From the NCBI RefSeq assembly GCF_052119705.1, contig NZ_JBGQOP010000002.1:1-64000 (forward strand): a DNA stretch of 64,000 bases, read 5' to 3'. This document shows positions 24,030-32,578 of the stretch, in pieces. The translations under genes were made by a program, and so were the position numbers. The notes beneath the pieces were generated by a model. That model was given only the letters and a program-made list of their open reading frames with translations. It had not been told where the DNA came from and searched no databases. Numbering within the stretch: the stretch's first letter is position 1; every line of letters begins with the position of its first letter. This DNA is from Oceanimonas sp052119705. Lineage in GTDB: Bacteria > Pseudomonadota > Gammaproteobacteria > Enterobacterales > Aeromonadaceae.

Positions 24030-25895
24030 ATGCAGGCTGAACAGCTGGAAATATTAGGGTTTATTCGTCGTTTCCCACCTTTTAATTCTTTAGCAGATGA
24101 GGTGTTGGCGTCGATTGCTCAGCAGGTAGAGATTGCCTATTACCGAGCTGGCACAGTTATCTTAAATTACGGTGACTTAGTGCATGATTTGTACTTGATC
24201 CGCAGCGGTGCCGTGGAGATGCACAGGCGCAGTGGCGAGTTACATAATCGCTTGAGTGAGGGCAGTTTGTTCGGCCAAATGGGCCTGTTGATGAACAACA
24301 AGGTGCGCATGTCGGCCACAGCGCTCGAAGACACCTTGGTCTATTGCCTACCAGAAGCGGTGTTTAATGCGCTCTATGAAGGCCATGAGTCATTTGCCGA
24401 TTATGTGGAAGTAGAAGACAAGGCCCGATTACGCCAAGCGGTCTCGCGCCAAGAGGGCGGTGATGAGCTATTAACCTCAACGGTGCGCGAGCTAATTTCG
24501 CGGGAACCCGTGACCATTGCCTTGTCGGCCACTGTGTTAGAGGCGGCGCAAAAAATGACTGCTGAGGGGGTGTCGTCTATTTTAGTGCTGTCGGACCCTG
24601 AGCAAAATGACAGCCTAGCGGGTATTTTAACGGATCGGGATTTACGGGCTCGAGTATTGGCTGTGGGTTTGTCTGCCGATACGGGGGTGGCCGAGGTGAT
24701 GTCTGCAGATGTGCTGGCGCTAGAAAGTGGCCAGTTCGTGTTTGAGGCCATGCTGATGATGTTACGCTACAACCTGCATCATTTGCCGATTTTACATAAA
24801 GGTAAACCCCTGGGGGTGATTGCGCTGTCGGATGTGATGCGCCATGAGTCGCGCAATAATCTTTTTGTAGTACGCCATATTTTTAAGGCACAAAATACCG
24901 AGGAGCTGGCGGCCATCGCCGACGATGTTAAAGCCTGCTTCGTGCGTATGGTGAATGAAGATGCTAACTCTCAGATGATTGGCACCGCCATGGCGGGCAT
25001 TGGTCGCAGCTTTAAGCAACGGCTGCTCGAGCTGGCCGAGCAAGAATTAGGGCCGCCACCTGTGCCTTATTGTTTCTTGGCACTGGGCTCTATGGCCCGT
25101 GACGAGCAGTTAATTGTGACCGATCAGGATAACGCTATTATTCTCGATAACCGTTATGACGCTGCCGCCCATGGCGCTTATTTTGCCGACTTGTCGAAGC
25201 GGGTGTGCGATGGCTTGGCGCTATGTGGTTATAGCTATTGCACCGGCGGCATTATGGCCACTAATGTGCAATGGCAAAAAACACGCAGCCAATGGGAGCA
25301 GTGTTTTAGCGATTGGATTGCCAACCCTAATCCTCAGTCGTTACTGAATAGCTCCATCTTTTTCGACCTCGATGGCGTCTATGGTGAAACCCAATGGGCC
25401 GATCAGCTTAATGCACTTATTTCACGCCAAGCACAGCGTAGCCCGCGATTTTTAGCCTGCATGGCGCGCAATGCTTTGGGCCGCACGCCGCCGCTGGGCT
25501 TTTTTAAAGAGTTTGTGATGGAGCAAGACGGCAAACACAATAACTCCATTAATCTGAAACGCCGTGGCACCGCTCCCTTGGCGGATCTTATTCGAGTGCA
25601 TGCGCTAGCGGTGGGCTCTAAGGCACATAACTCATTCGATCGTTTAAATGATGTGATTGAGTCAAATATTTTACCCAAAGGCCGGGGGCCGGATTTACGC
25701 GATGCCATGGAATTTATTGCCACAGTGCGGATTCGCCATCAGGCGTTTGATCTAGAGGCGGGTAACGAGCCAGATAATAATATTGAGCCAGAAAACTTGT
25801 CAGACTTTGAACGGCGCAATCTGAAAGATGCCTTTCAAATTTTAAGTCATGCACAAAAGTTCATGAAGTTTCGTTATCAGCCCAATCGGAGCTAA
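24030..25895 (+). CDS. CNB-CBS-DUF294 putative nucleotidyltransferase signalling protein
   Basis: The 621-residue cytosolic protein has a cyclic-nucleotide-binding-like domain (about 15-115; GSLFGQMGLLMNNKVRMSA is the phosphate-cassette region), a CBS pair (about 145-280; VSSILVLSD, GILTDRDLRARVLA and LPILHKGKPLGVIALSDVM), a DUF294 nucleotidyltransferase-like domain (about 305-445; LGSMARDEQLIVTDQDNAII, a GS-x-D-x-D type site) and DUF294_C. The start is placed at ATG 24030 because upstream codons lie inside the repeat element. It is 7 bp before a DnaQ-like exonuclease gene, a recurring pair in marine gammaproteobacteria. Substrate and ligand are unknown. Confidence 0.85.
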   Translation: MQAEQLEILGFIRRFPPFNSLADEVLASIAQQVEIAYYRAGTVILNYGDLVHDLYLIRSGAVEMHRRSGELHNRLSEGSLFGQMGLLMNNKVRMSATALEDTLVYCLPEAVFNALYEGHESFADYVEVEDKARLRQAVSRQEGGDELLTSTVRELISREPVTIALSATVLEAAQKMTAEGVSSILVLSDPEQNDSLAGILTDRDLRARVLAVGLSADTGVAEVMSADVLALESGQFVFEAMLMMLRYNLHHLPILHKGKPLGVIALSDVMRHESRNNLFVVRHIFKAQNTEELAAIADDVKACFVRMVNEDANSQMIGTAMAGIGRSFKQRLLELAEQELGPPPVPYCFLALGSMARDEQLIVTDQDNAIILDNRYDAAAHGAYFADLSKRVCDGLALCGYSYCTGGIMATNVQWQKTRSQWEQCFSDWIANPNPQSLLNSSIFFDLDGVYGETQWADQLNALISRQAQRSPRFLACMARNALGRTPPLGFFKEFVMEQDGKHNNSINLKRRGTAPLADLIRVHALAVGSKAHNSFDRLNDVIESNILPKGRGPDLRDAMEFIATVRIRHQAFDLEAGNEPDNNIEPENLSDFERRNLKDAFQILSHAQKFMKFRYQPNRS

Positions 25896-25902
25896 TCGCA
25901 CC

Positions 25903-26655
25903 ATGTTTTATCTGCGTCCCCAAGACATAGAGCGTCAAGACGAGCTGCCAGCATGGCCCGAGCTGTTTAACGAGCGCGCACGACAAGCGCGAGATTACCG
26001 GCTGGAGCGTTTTTATCGTGCCGGTACTATTAGCGCCAATACGCCACTGTCACAGGTACCCTTTGTGGCCATGGATTTTGAAACCACCGGCCTTAATTCG
26101 AAAAAAGATGCCATCGTGAGCATTGGTTTAGTACCCTTTGATGTGCAGCGAGTGCGCTGTAAAGACGCCAAACATTGGATTGTCAATCCGCATAAGCCGA
26201 TGTCTGATGACGCGGTAGTGATCCACGGTATTACGCATTCCGAAGTGCAAACCGCACCGGATTTATTACTAGTACTGGATGAGTTATTGGCGGCATTAGC
26301 AGGCAGCGTGGTGGTGGTACATCATAAGGCGATAGAGCGCGGATTTTTAGCGGCGGCACTGCAGGCAAGATTAAACGAAGGTATTGTATTTCCGGTGGTC
26401 GATACCATGGAGCTAGAAGCTCGCCTGCACCGAAATAAGCCGCTAGGTCTGTTTGGGCTATTGAAACAGCTCGCACATTTTCGCCGGGCACAGCCTGCCT
26501 CTATACGCTTAGCCGACAGCCGAGACCGCTATCATCTGCCATTTTATCAGCCTCACCATGCGCTAACGGATGCCTTGGCCACCGCCGAGTTGCTGCAAGC
26601 GCAAATCGCCCATCATTATCAGCCAGACACGCAAATCAGTGAAATTTGGGGATAA
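25903..26655 (+). CDS. DnaQ-like 3'-5' exonuclease
   Basis: A DEDDh-type exonuclease fold: Exo I DFETTGL (Asp58, Glu60), HGIT near 108, an Exo II-like segment VVVHHKAIERGFLAAAL near 135, and Exo III HHALTDALATAELLQA near 213. Exo II lacks a textbook NxxFD; His-His-Lys-Ala replaces it and the usual Asp position holds Glu, so metal binding may differ. A 40-residue basic/acidic N-terminal extension precedes the fold. Seven bases separate it from the CNB-CBS-DUF294 gene, indicating one operon. It may act on nucleotides or nucleic acid under control of that sensor; this is inference. Confidence 0.85.
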   Translation: MFYLRPQDIERQDELPAWPELFNERARQARDYRLERFYRAGTISANTPLSQVPFVAMDFETTGLNSKKDAIVSIGLVPFDVQRVRCKDAKHWIVNPHKPMSDDAVVIHGITHSEVQTAPDLLLVLDELLAALAGSVVVVHHKAIERGFLAAALQARLNEGIVFPVVDTMELEARLHRNKPLGLFGLLKQLAHFRRAQPASIRLADSRDRYHLPFYQPHHALTDALATAELLQAQIAHHYQPDTQISEIWG

Positions 26656-26695
26656 ATAAAAGATAAGCTAATGTTTATCGCTCCCCAAGCTCCGC

Positions 26696-27346
26696 TTAAT
26701 CGTTAGCGGATAGTTTTATGACTGGCTCTTTGTCATCTTGTTCAAGCACACTGTTGTCGTCGATGACGCTGATCACCGGCTCTACGCGGCTAGACGCTGT
26801 CTTGTTGAGCACAGATGAATTGGCGGGAGCAGGGGCCTTGCAGGCCGTTAAAATATCTGCGCGCAAGGTGCTGACACTCGGCAAGGCTTTTGGTGATATT
26901 TCAACCATGGGCAAGCCTGCAGCTTGCAGCGCTTGCCACAATTGTTGCTGTTTGCGCAGCTCTTTTTTGCGCATGCTGTCGTCGCTTAACACAATGACAA
27001 CGCGAATTTTCAAGTCTTGTGGAGAGCACAATATAAAATCCACGGTTTCACCGTATAACTGATGCAAGGCTTGCTCGCGTTGGGATTTTTGCAGCGACGG
27101 ATTTAGCATCATAAACTCCGCTAAGCTGACGTTGGCGAACACGCGTAATTGGCTACCTACGGCCTCATCGATTAAGCGCAAGCCCTGGATGGCTTCTCGG
27201 CTAAATAAGAGTTTTTGTTGATAAAGGGGCTTAAGTGGTCCACGCCAGATGCGTTTTAATGCCGCTATGAGTATCAGAAATGAAACAGCGGCGACCACAA
27301 TAACAATCAGCCAGTCGAGCATGGAAACGGGAGGGATCTTGATCAT
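26696..27346 (-). CDS. DUF2726-domain membrane-anchored protein
   Basis: The 216-residue protein begins MIKIPPVSMLDW and has one N-terminal helix (about 10-32), then the basic RIWRGPLKPLYQQKLLF. The DUF2726 region (about 45-165) shows LLFSREAIQGLRLIDEAVG, LRVFANVSLAEFM, VDFILCSPQDLKIRVVIVLSDDS and a closing AAGLPMVEIS; this fold resembles restriction-endonuclease-like domains. The acidic C-terminal tail (about 190-216) is low complexity. A longer reading from 27487 lacks support. Convergent with the exonuclease gene 40 bp away. Function unknown. Confidence 0.75.
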   Translation of the reverse strand: MIKIPPVSMLDWLIVIVVAAVSFLILIAALKRIWRGPLKPLYQQKLLFSREAIQGLRLIDEAVGSQLRVFANVSLAEFMMLNPSLQKSQREQALHQLYGETVDFILCSPQDLKIRVVIVLSDDSMRKKELRKQQQLWQALQAAGLPMVEISPKALPSVSTLRADILTACKAPAPANSSVLNKTASSRVEPVISVIDDNSVLEQDDKEPVIKLSAND

Positions 27347-27576
27347 GGGAAGCCTGAATAAAAAAGAGGGATATAACGGCATTAGTGTAACAGAGACCGA
27401 GCGTAAAAATGAACTGCTAGCACTATGAGTACCGCCGTTAATTACGCGCTTTAGGGCGCGGATGCTGGCTTGTAGTGGCCTTGGCACTTATAATCGCGCC
27501 CAGTATTTGCGCCAAAGGGCGTAGGCTAAGACCAGAGGGCAGTTAACATCCTCAAGGCGAGCATAGGTTTGTGGTG

Positions 27577-28218
27577 ATGAGTCAGGTATTAATTAATGGC
27601 GCTAATGACGCGCCAAATCGAGTGTTGTTCGCTCATGGCGCCGGTGCAGGCATGGATAATGCGGTGATGGCAAGCCTTGCGGTCGGGTTAGCCGACGCGC
27701 ATATTCAGGTGATCCGCTTTGAATTTCCCTTTATGCAAAAGACGCGAGCTGATGGTCGACGTCGCCCTCCCGATCGCGCGCCGGCGTTAATCGCCTGTTG
27801 GCAAGAAATGATGCATGAGTTTGCCCATCCGCGCTTATTTTTAGCCGGTAAATCTCTGGGTGGACGCATGGCCTCCTTAGTCGTTAACGAGCGAGAGAAT
27901 GAGCTGGAAACTGATGCCTTGAGTCCTGCGGGACTGATCATGCTGGGCTTTCCGTTTACGCCGCCGAATAAGCCGCAGCAATATAGGGGCGAACACTTAG
28001 CAACCTTAACCACGCCTAGTTTGCTGGTACAAGGAGAGCGAGATGCGTTTGGTAATAAAGAAACGGTATTAGGTTATGCGCTGTCACCCAAGATACAAAC
28101 GATGTGGGTGACAGATGGCGATCACAGCTTTAGTCCACGCAAGGCGTCCGGCACCTCGCTGGATAATAATATTGCCGCCATAGTGGCCACCATAAGGAGT
28201 TTTATTCTTGCTCACTAA
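27577..28218 (+). CDS. Alpha/beta hydrolase of the KANL3/Tex30 (dienelactone hydrolase-like) family
   Basis: A small cytosolic hydrolase with an alpha/beta fold. It shows the oxyanion region LFAHGAGAGMDN near 17-28, the nucleophile elbow GKSLGGR near 90-96, Asp in VQGERDAFGNK near 152, and His in TDGDHSFSPRK near 182: a complete Ser-Asp-His triad. Length about 213. ATG 27577 is preferred over GTG 27571. The 3' end overlaps the DUF423 gene by 11 nt, so it leads a hydrolase-DUF423-rlmM operon. Substrate unknown. Confidence 0.85.
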   Translation: MSQVLINGANDAPNRVLFAHGAGAGMDNAVMASLAVGLADAHIQVIRFEFPFMQKTRADGRRRPPDRAPALIACWQEMMHEFAHPRLFLAGKSLGGRMASLVVNERENELETDALSPAGLIMLGFPFTPPNKPQQYRGEHLATLTTPSLLVQGERDAFGNKETVLGYALSPKIQTMWVTDGDHSFSPRKASGTSLDNNIAAIVATIRSFILAH

Positions 28219-28591
28219 ATTTGGCTTTTATGCGTCCGCCTTTTTCGGTCTCACCGCCACCGTTTTGGGCGCGTACGGTGCTCATGGTTTGGCGGCCACA
28301 GGTGTGGCGCCGACCTTAGTCGCGTCTTTTAATACCGGTGTGCAGTATCAATTTTTTCATGCCTTGGCACTGCTATTTTTAGTGCTGGCACTGCGGGTGA
28401 ACCCCGTAAAAGCTCTGCAATGGGCGGTAATTTTCTTTACACTGGGCACGCTGTTATTTAGCGGCAGTATTTATGCTTTGGTGCTGTTGGGCACCAAGGG
28501 GATAGGTTTTATGACACCACTGGGTGGTGTTTGTTTTATGGCGGGATGGTTGAGCCTGTTGCTGGCCGGTCGCACTTGGTTGAGGTCTTGA
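28208..28591 (+). CDS. DUF423 inner-membrane protein (YgdD-like)
   Basis: A 127-residue protein with four transmembrane helices and the DUF423 blocks FGLTATVLGAYGAHGL, FNTGVQYQFFHALALL, LFSGSIYALVLLG and TPLGGVCFMAGWLSLL. It starts with TTG 28208 because AAGGAG lies nine bases upstream and no ATG is available; the frame overlaps the hydrolase stop. The stop shares TGATG with rlmM. E. coli ygdD also lies beside rlmM, which supports the call. Function unknown. Confidence 0.9.
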   Translation: MLTKFGFYASAFFGLTATVLGAYGAHGLAATGVAPTLVASFNTGVQYQFFHALALLFLVLALRVNPVKALQWAVIFFTLGTLLFSGSIYALVLLGTKGIGFMTPLGGVCFMAGWLSLLLAGRTWLRS

Positions 28592-29682
28592 TGAAACAGT
28601 TATTAATATATTGTCGCCCTGGGTTTGAGAAAGAGGCGGCAGCGGAAATTCAGGACAAGGCAGGCGAGTTTGGCTGCCCCGGCTTTGCCCGTACCAAGGA
28701 CGACAGTGGCTTTGTAATTTACGAATGCTTTGGCGAGGACGATGCGGACTTAATGGCACGTAAGCTGTCGTATCGTGAGCTGATTTTTGCCCGTCAAATG
28801 CTGGTGGTGCATGCCGAAGTCAAAGACTTGCCGTTGGACGATCGCATCTCGCCGTTGCTGGACGCGGCCGAAGGCATGGAGCTGTGCGGTGATATTCGCG
28901 TCGAAACCCCAGATACGAATGACGGTAAAGAGCTGTCTAAATTTTGCCGTAAATTTACCGTGCCGATGCGCCAAGCCCTACGCGGAAAAGGCTTGTTGAC
29001 CCGTAACGAGATGACCAATAGACCGGTATTGCACCTGTTTTTTCTGGCCAATAACCATGCGCTGTTAGGCTATTCCTATTCGTTTAATAACTCGCCGTTT
29101 CACATGGGCATACCGCGCTTACGCTTTGCCTCGGACTCACCGAGTCGCTCCAGCTTAAAATTGGAAGAAGCCTTTCATGTGTTTATTCCGCGCCATGAGT
29201 GGGAGCTGCGCTTAACCTCTGGCATGCGCGCCGTGGACTTGTGTGCCGCTCCTGGCGGTTGGACCCATCAGTTAGTCTCTAGAGATATGATGGTGACCGC
29301 CATCGACAATAATCCCATGGATGCCAAACTGATGGATACGGGGCAGGTGAAGCATTATAAAGATGATGCGTTTAGCTGGCGCCCGGCGCGCCAAAATACC
29401 TATTGGTTGGTATCGGATATGGTGGAAAAGCCAGCGCGGGTGGTGTCCATCATGGCTGAGTGGTTGCTGGAAGAAAACTGCCAAGAGGCGATTTTTAACC
29501 TTAAATTGCCGATGAAAAAACGCTATGCCGAAGCCATACATAACCTGCAGCAGCTGCGAGCTAAGTTAGAAGCGCTAGGTGGCTTTCATATTCAAGCCAA
29601 GCAGCTATATCATGACCGTGAAGAAATTACCGTGCACGTGTATCGTCCCTATAAAGTGGCGAAATTAGTGCCAAAAGAATAG
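28591..29682 (+). CDS. rlmM: 23S rRNA 2'-O-ribose C2498 methyltransferase
   Basis: RlmM methylates C2498 of 23S rRNA using SAM. The 363 residues (E. coli 366) align throughout: LLIYCRPGFEKEAAAEI, the THUMP-like region with LSKFCRKFTVPMRQALR, KLEEAFHVFIPRHEW, the SAM motif AVDLCAAPGGWTHQLV (about 210-225), VSDMVEKPARV and FNLKLPMKKRY with catalytic Lys, then YHDREEITVHV. ATG 28591 overlaps the DUF423 stop (TGATG). A terminator follows at 29765-29797. Confidence 0.97.
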   Translation: MKQLLIYCRPGFEKEAAAEIQDKAGEFGCPGFARTKDDSGFVIYECFGEDDADLMARKLSYRELIFARQMLVVHAEVKDLPLDDRISPLLDAAEGMELCGDIRVETPDTNDGKELSKFCRKFTVPMRQALRGKGLLTRNEMTNRPVLHLFFLANNHALLGYSYSFNNSPFHMGIPRLRFASDSPSRSSLKLEEAFHVFIPRHEWELRLTSGMRAVDLCAAPGGWTHQLVSRDMMVTAIDNNPMDAKLMDTGQVKHYKDDAFSWRPARQNTYWLVSDMVEKPARVVSIMAEWLLEENCQEAIFNLKLPMKKRYAEAIHNLQQLRAKLEALGGFHIQAKQLYHDREEITVHVYRPYKVAKLVPKE

Positions 29683-29764
29683 AAGATGTGCAGGGTGAGG
29701 CGTCAAGGGTGAAGTGTAAAATCCAGTTCTAACAGCCCAAAGCCAAGCTAAACTAAACATAAAA

Positions 29765-29797
29765 GCACCGAGTCGGTAATAGGCTCGGTGTTTTTTT
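29765..29797 (+). terminator. Terminator after rlmM
   Basis: GCACCGAG (from 29765) pairs with CTCGGTGT (from 29784) around an 11-nt loop, followed by seven Ts. Confidence 0.88.
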
Positions 29798-29830
29798 ATG
29801 GGGCTTATAGTTAGTTTGTGGTTATATTTT

Positions 29831-29872
29831 CCTCACGCCTCACGCCTCACGCCTCACGCCTCACGCCTCAAG
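29831..29872. repeat. Tandem heptamer CCTCACG, five copies plus one variant
   Basis: Five perfect CCTCACG units (29831-29865) and one CCTCAAG (29866-29872) end four bases before the stop codon of the next minus-strand gene (29877-29879). Size and placement are the same as for the TTCACCC array beside rnhA. Degenerate copies (GGGTGAGGCG, GGGTGAAGTG) lie nearby at about 29693-29718. Confidence 0.93.
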
Positions 29873-29876
29873 CACC

Positions 29877-30503
29877 TCAATACCGATAGGTCAAATCCAA
29901 CCGTGACTCGTCATCGGTGATTTTAACGTCTATCTCGAGTTGATTGCTGATGGCTGTGGGCCGAAAATTGAGTTTAATGCCATCACCGCGAAACTTCAGC
30001 TCGGTTTGCAGGCCGGGACGGTCGAACTTTAAGCGAGGGCTTAAGTTCTTGAGTGACAGTCCTAATGAGCTTTGGGGTGACAGCTGAAAGTTGGAGTAGG
30101 CACTGAGTCTGGGATTGCCGCTATTAGCGGGGCCGCTAGGAGTCAGTTCGATATGTATTTGATAACGGCTGGGCAGTAACGCAAATAAATCTGAGCGGTT
30201 TAATAACATTTGCTGGGGTGTGAATGATAGCGTATTCAGCCCAGTTAAACTGACGGGCGAGGCGAGAAACGATGCTGGGGCGGGCACTGATTCGGGTGTT
30301 GCTAGTTGGGTTACTGGCTTACTGGCCGGGAGTGGCGCTGGATTGGCATTAGCAGGGCCACTTAATCGCGATTGAAGCGCAAACTTGGTGAGGGGCGGCG
30401 CTTTGGTACGCGGAGCCTGTTCGTTATAGGCGAGGCAAGGCACCATGAACAACAGAAATAGTAGACAAAAAACGAGCGGCTGCGGTGCGAGTCGACTATC
30501 CAT
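29877..30503 (-). CDS. Uncharacterised secreted protein
   Basis: I do not recognise the family. The 208-residue protein has a signal peptide (LVFCLLFLLFMVPCLAY, about 10-26). A Pro/Ala/Ser-rich linker follows (about 35-95), then a C-terminal segment (about 110-208) of alternating polar/hydrophobic strands with many Leu, Asn and Arg (YQIHIELTP, LGLSLKNLSPRLKF, ELKFRGDGIKLNFRP, LEIDVKITDDESRLDLTYRY). The strand pattern ending in an aromatic residue would suit a small outer-membrane or periplasmic beta domain. ATG 30503 has AGAGGTAGG upstream. It stands alone. Confidence 0.6.
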   Translation of the reverse strand: MDSRLAPQPLVFCLLFLLFMVPCLAYNEQAPRTKAPPLTKFALQSRLSGPANANPAPLPASKPVTQLATPESVPAPASFLASPVSLTGLNTLSFTPQQMLLNRSDLFALLPSRYQIHIELTPSGPANSGNPRLSAYSNFQLSPQSSLGLSLKNLSPRLKFDRPGLQTELKFRGDGIKLNFRPTAISNQLEIDVKITDDESRLDLTYRY

Positions 30504-30514
30504 AGTCCTACCTC

Positions 30515-30544
30515 TCTTATGCAATTAACTCTTATGCAATTAAC
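30515..30544. repeat. 15-bp exact tandem duplication upstream of the secreted-protein gene
   Basis: TCTTATGCAATTAAC occurs twice head to tail (30515-30529 and 30530-30544), in the leader of the minus-strand gene starting at 30503. Its length equals that of the duplication in recD, though the sequence is unrelated. Confidence 0.9.
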
Positions 30545-30620
30545 AATCTCCTACTCGTAACTAAGCATAGCCGTCGGGGGTTGCTATACGCGGATATTTA
30601 TGAAATTTTTTTTAAGCAAT

Positions 30621-30645
30621 AAAAAAAGGGCCGTTTGGCCCTTTT
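30621..30645 (-). terminator. Terminator after isocitrate dehydrogenase
   Basis: AAAAGGGCC (30624-30632) pairs with GGCCCTTTT (30637-30645). Read on the minus strand the hairpin is followed by a T tract. Confidence 0.85.
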
Positions 30646-30689
30646 AATACATGATGGCGATGTTAACTTGGTGCGACACTTAGCGCCAA

Positions 30690-31712
30690 TTACAAATTGC
30701 TAATAATAGCGTCGGTAAATTCGGTGGTGCTGGCGGAGCCGCCTAAATCACGAGTCAGGGTGTGGCCCTGTTTAATGGTGTTGCGCATGGCGTTGCGAAT
30801 ACGTTCGGCCTTCTCTTGCATGCTGTTATCTTGACCACTGAGGTGCTCTAGCATTTGAATGGACGCTAAAATTACCGAGCAAGGATTGGCAATATTTTGG
30901 CCTGCGATATCGGGCGCCGAGCCGTGTACCGCTTCAAAAATGGCCACATCTTTACCAATATTGGCGCCCGGTGCCATGCCTAAACCGCCCACTAAGCCGG
31001 CGCACAGATCTGAGATAATATCGCCAAATAAGTTGGTGGTCACTATTACATCGAAGCGCTCAGGGTACATGACCAAGTTCATGCATACCGCATCCACTAT
31101 CATCTCGTTGGTTTCTATTTGCGGGTAGCGCTGTGCTACTTCGCGCGCCACGTCTAAAAATAAGCCGGAGGTGGATTTTAAGATGTTGGCCTTGTGTACT
31201 ATGGTGACTTTTTTTCGACCTTCTTTAACCGCCAGTTGATAGGCAAATTCGCTAATGTGCTCGGCGCCGGCGCGGGTAATGACGCTAGTGGCTTCGCCAC
31301 TGTTGTTATCACTGGCGCGGGTTTGGCCTATGCCCGAATACATGCCCTCGGTATTTTCGCGAATGGTAATAATGTCGATATTTTCATAACGGCTATGGGT
31401 GCCCTCAAACGACACTACGGGGCGTAAGTTGGCGTAAAGATTAAAGTATTTGCGCAGTGCTACATTGACCGAGCTAAAGCCGCCGCCAATGGGGGTGGTG
31501 AGCGGGCCTTTGAGGGCGATTTTGTTGTGGGCTATTGAGTCTAAAGTACCTTGAGGCAGCAGCTCGCCGTGTTTTTCTAGCGCCACCAAACCGGCGTCGG
31601 CGTAGTCATAACTAAAATTACAGCCTGCTGCGTCTAAAATACGGATGGCGGCCGCCACTATGCTGGGGCCAATACCGTCACCTGGGATCACGGTAATACT
31701 GCGTTGCGTCAT
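30690..31712 (-). CDS. NAD-dependent isocitrate dehydrogenase
   Basis: It oxidatively decarboxylates isocitrate to 2-oxoglutarate in the TCA cycle. The 340-residue protein is of the short, eukaryote-like IDH/IPMDH type: ITVIPGDGIGPSIV at the start, substrate motif TIRENTEGMYSG, Lys in TIVHKANILKSTSG, metal-binding NLFGDIISDLCAG, and HGSAPDIAGQNIANP. In that last motif Asp-Ile replaces the Lys-Tyr that marks NADP use in E. coli Icd, which argues for NAD. ATG 31712 gives the normal N-terminus; the 18-codon extension is dismissed. It lies 62 bp after xni. Tartrate or isopropylmalate dehydrogenase is less likely. Confidence 0.88.
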   Translation of the reverse strand: MTQRSITVIPGDGIGPSIVAAAIRILDAAGCNFSYDYADAGLVALEKHGELLPQGTLDSIAHNKIALKGPLTTPIGGGFSSVNVALRKYFNLYANLRPVVSFEGTHSRYENIDIITIRENTEGMYSGIGQTRASDNNSGEATSVITRAGAEHISEFAYQLAVKEGRKKVTIVHKANILKSTSGLFLDVAREVAQRYPQIETNEMIVDAVCMNLVMYPERFDVIVTTNLFGDIISDLCAGLVGGLGMAPGANIGKDVAIFEAVHGSAPDIAGQNIANPCSVILASIQMLEHLSGQDNSMQEKAERIRNAMRNTIKQGHTLTRDLGGSASTTEFTDAIISNL

Positions 31713-31774
31713 GGGTTGGGTTCCGTCTGTGGAGAGTAACAATAAGCCGTTATAGCAGCTTAGCAAGGCACCAG

Positions 31775-32575
31775 CTATCCGCCCTTAGTCGAACTGTGAT
31801 AGCGCAGTTGGCTAAGATTAAAACCCAGCTCGATATCATCAACTAGCTTGACTAATTGCCGAGCCAGCAGCGCTTGCTCTCTATGGGTGAGCACGGCGTT
31901 ATCTTCTTTGGATAGCTCGTCGTCTGGCATATTTTGCGCCTCAGTCAGCAAGTTGTCTAGGTTATGCCAACGCGCAAGTAAGGCATGAGCGCGTTTTGGG
32001 CCTATGCCCGGCACACCTTTGATGCTGCTACCCGAGACGCCGGTGAGCGCCCAATAATCCACCAGTTGATGGATGCCTAACTGAAATTTTTGCTCGGCAC
32101 CCGCTTGGGTAACGGCGGCTTGCTTGAAGTGATCCCACAGCTGAATATGCGGGTTAAGCAGTTGGCAGAAACCTTGATCGGTAGAGACGATGACACTGGA
32201 TTTACCGTGGCGGCTGAGGGTGCGCGCCAAGGTGGCAATTAAGTCGTCCGCTTCATCTGTGTCGGAGAGCAGCGCATCTATGCCGATACCCCATAAGTCT
32301 TGTTGCAATTGGCCTAAGTAATCGGCCAAGGGCGCGGGCATGGGTTTGCGATTCGCTTTGTAAGCGGGATATAAATGATGGCGAAAACCCTGAGGCGCGC
32401 CATCAAATACCGCTACCACGTGACTGGGCTGAAATTGGCGCAGCAAGCGGGTAGCTGCATGAATGAGAGCCGCACTGGTGGCGGCCAGTGCGGCTTTACT
32501 GTCTTGATGTTGCAGCTCTTGTACCGCATAGAGGCGGCGGATCAAATTGAGCGCGTCAAGGATCAGCAGTTGCAT
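31775..32575 (-). CDS. xni: Flap endonuclease Xni (exonuclease IX family)
   Basis: Xni is a PolA-5'-nuclease-like flap endonuclease. The 266 residues (E. coli 251) open with LLILDALNLIRRLYA, and FDGAPQGFRHHLYPAYKANRK is the arch region near 60-80. Acidic metal ligands are seen in DTDEADDLIATLA near 104-116 and VSTDQGFCQLL near 131. The helix-hairpin-helix VSGSSIKGVPGIGPKRAHALL is near 178-198. Compared with full PolA nuclease the second metal site is reduced, typical of Xni. It begins 3 nt after the ppnN stop, so they are cotranscribed. Confidence 0.95.
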   Translation of the reverse strand: MQLLILDALNLIRRLYAVQELQHQDSKAALAATSAALIHAATRLLRQFQPSHVVAVFDGAPQGFRHHLYPAYKANRKPMPAPLADYLGQLQQDLWGIGIDALLSDTDEADDLIATLARTLSRHGKSSVIVSTDQGFCQLLNPHIQLWDHFKQAAVTQAGAEQKFQLGIHQLVDYWALTGVSGSSIKGVPGIGPKRAHALLARWHNLDNLLTEAQNMPDDELSKEDNAVLTHREQALLARQLVKLVDDIELGFNLSQLRYHSSTKGG

Positions 32576-32578
32576 ATA

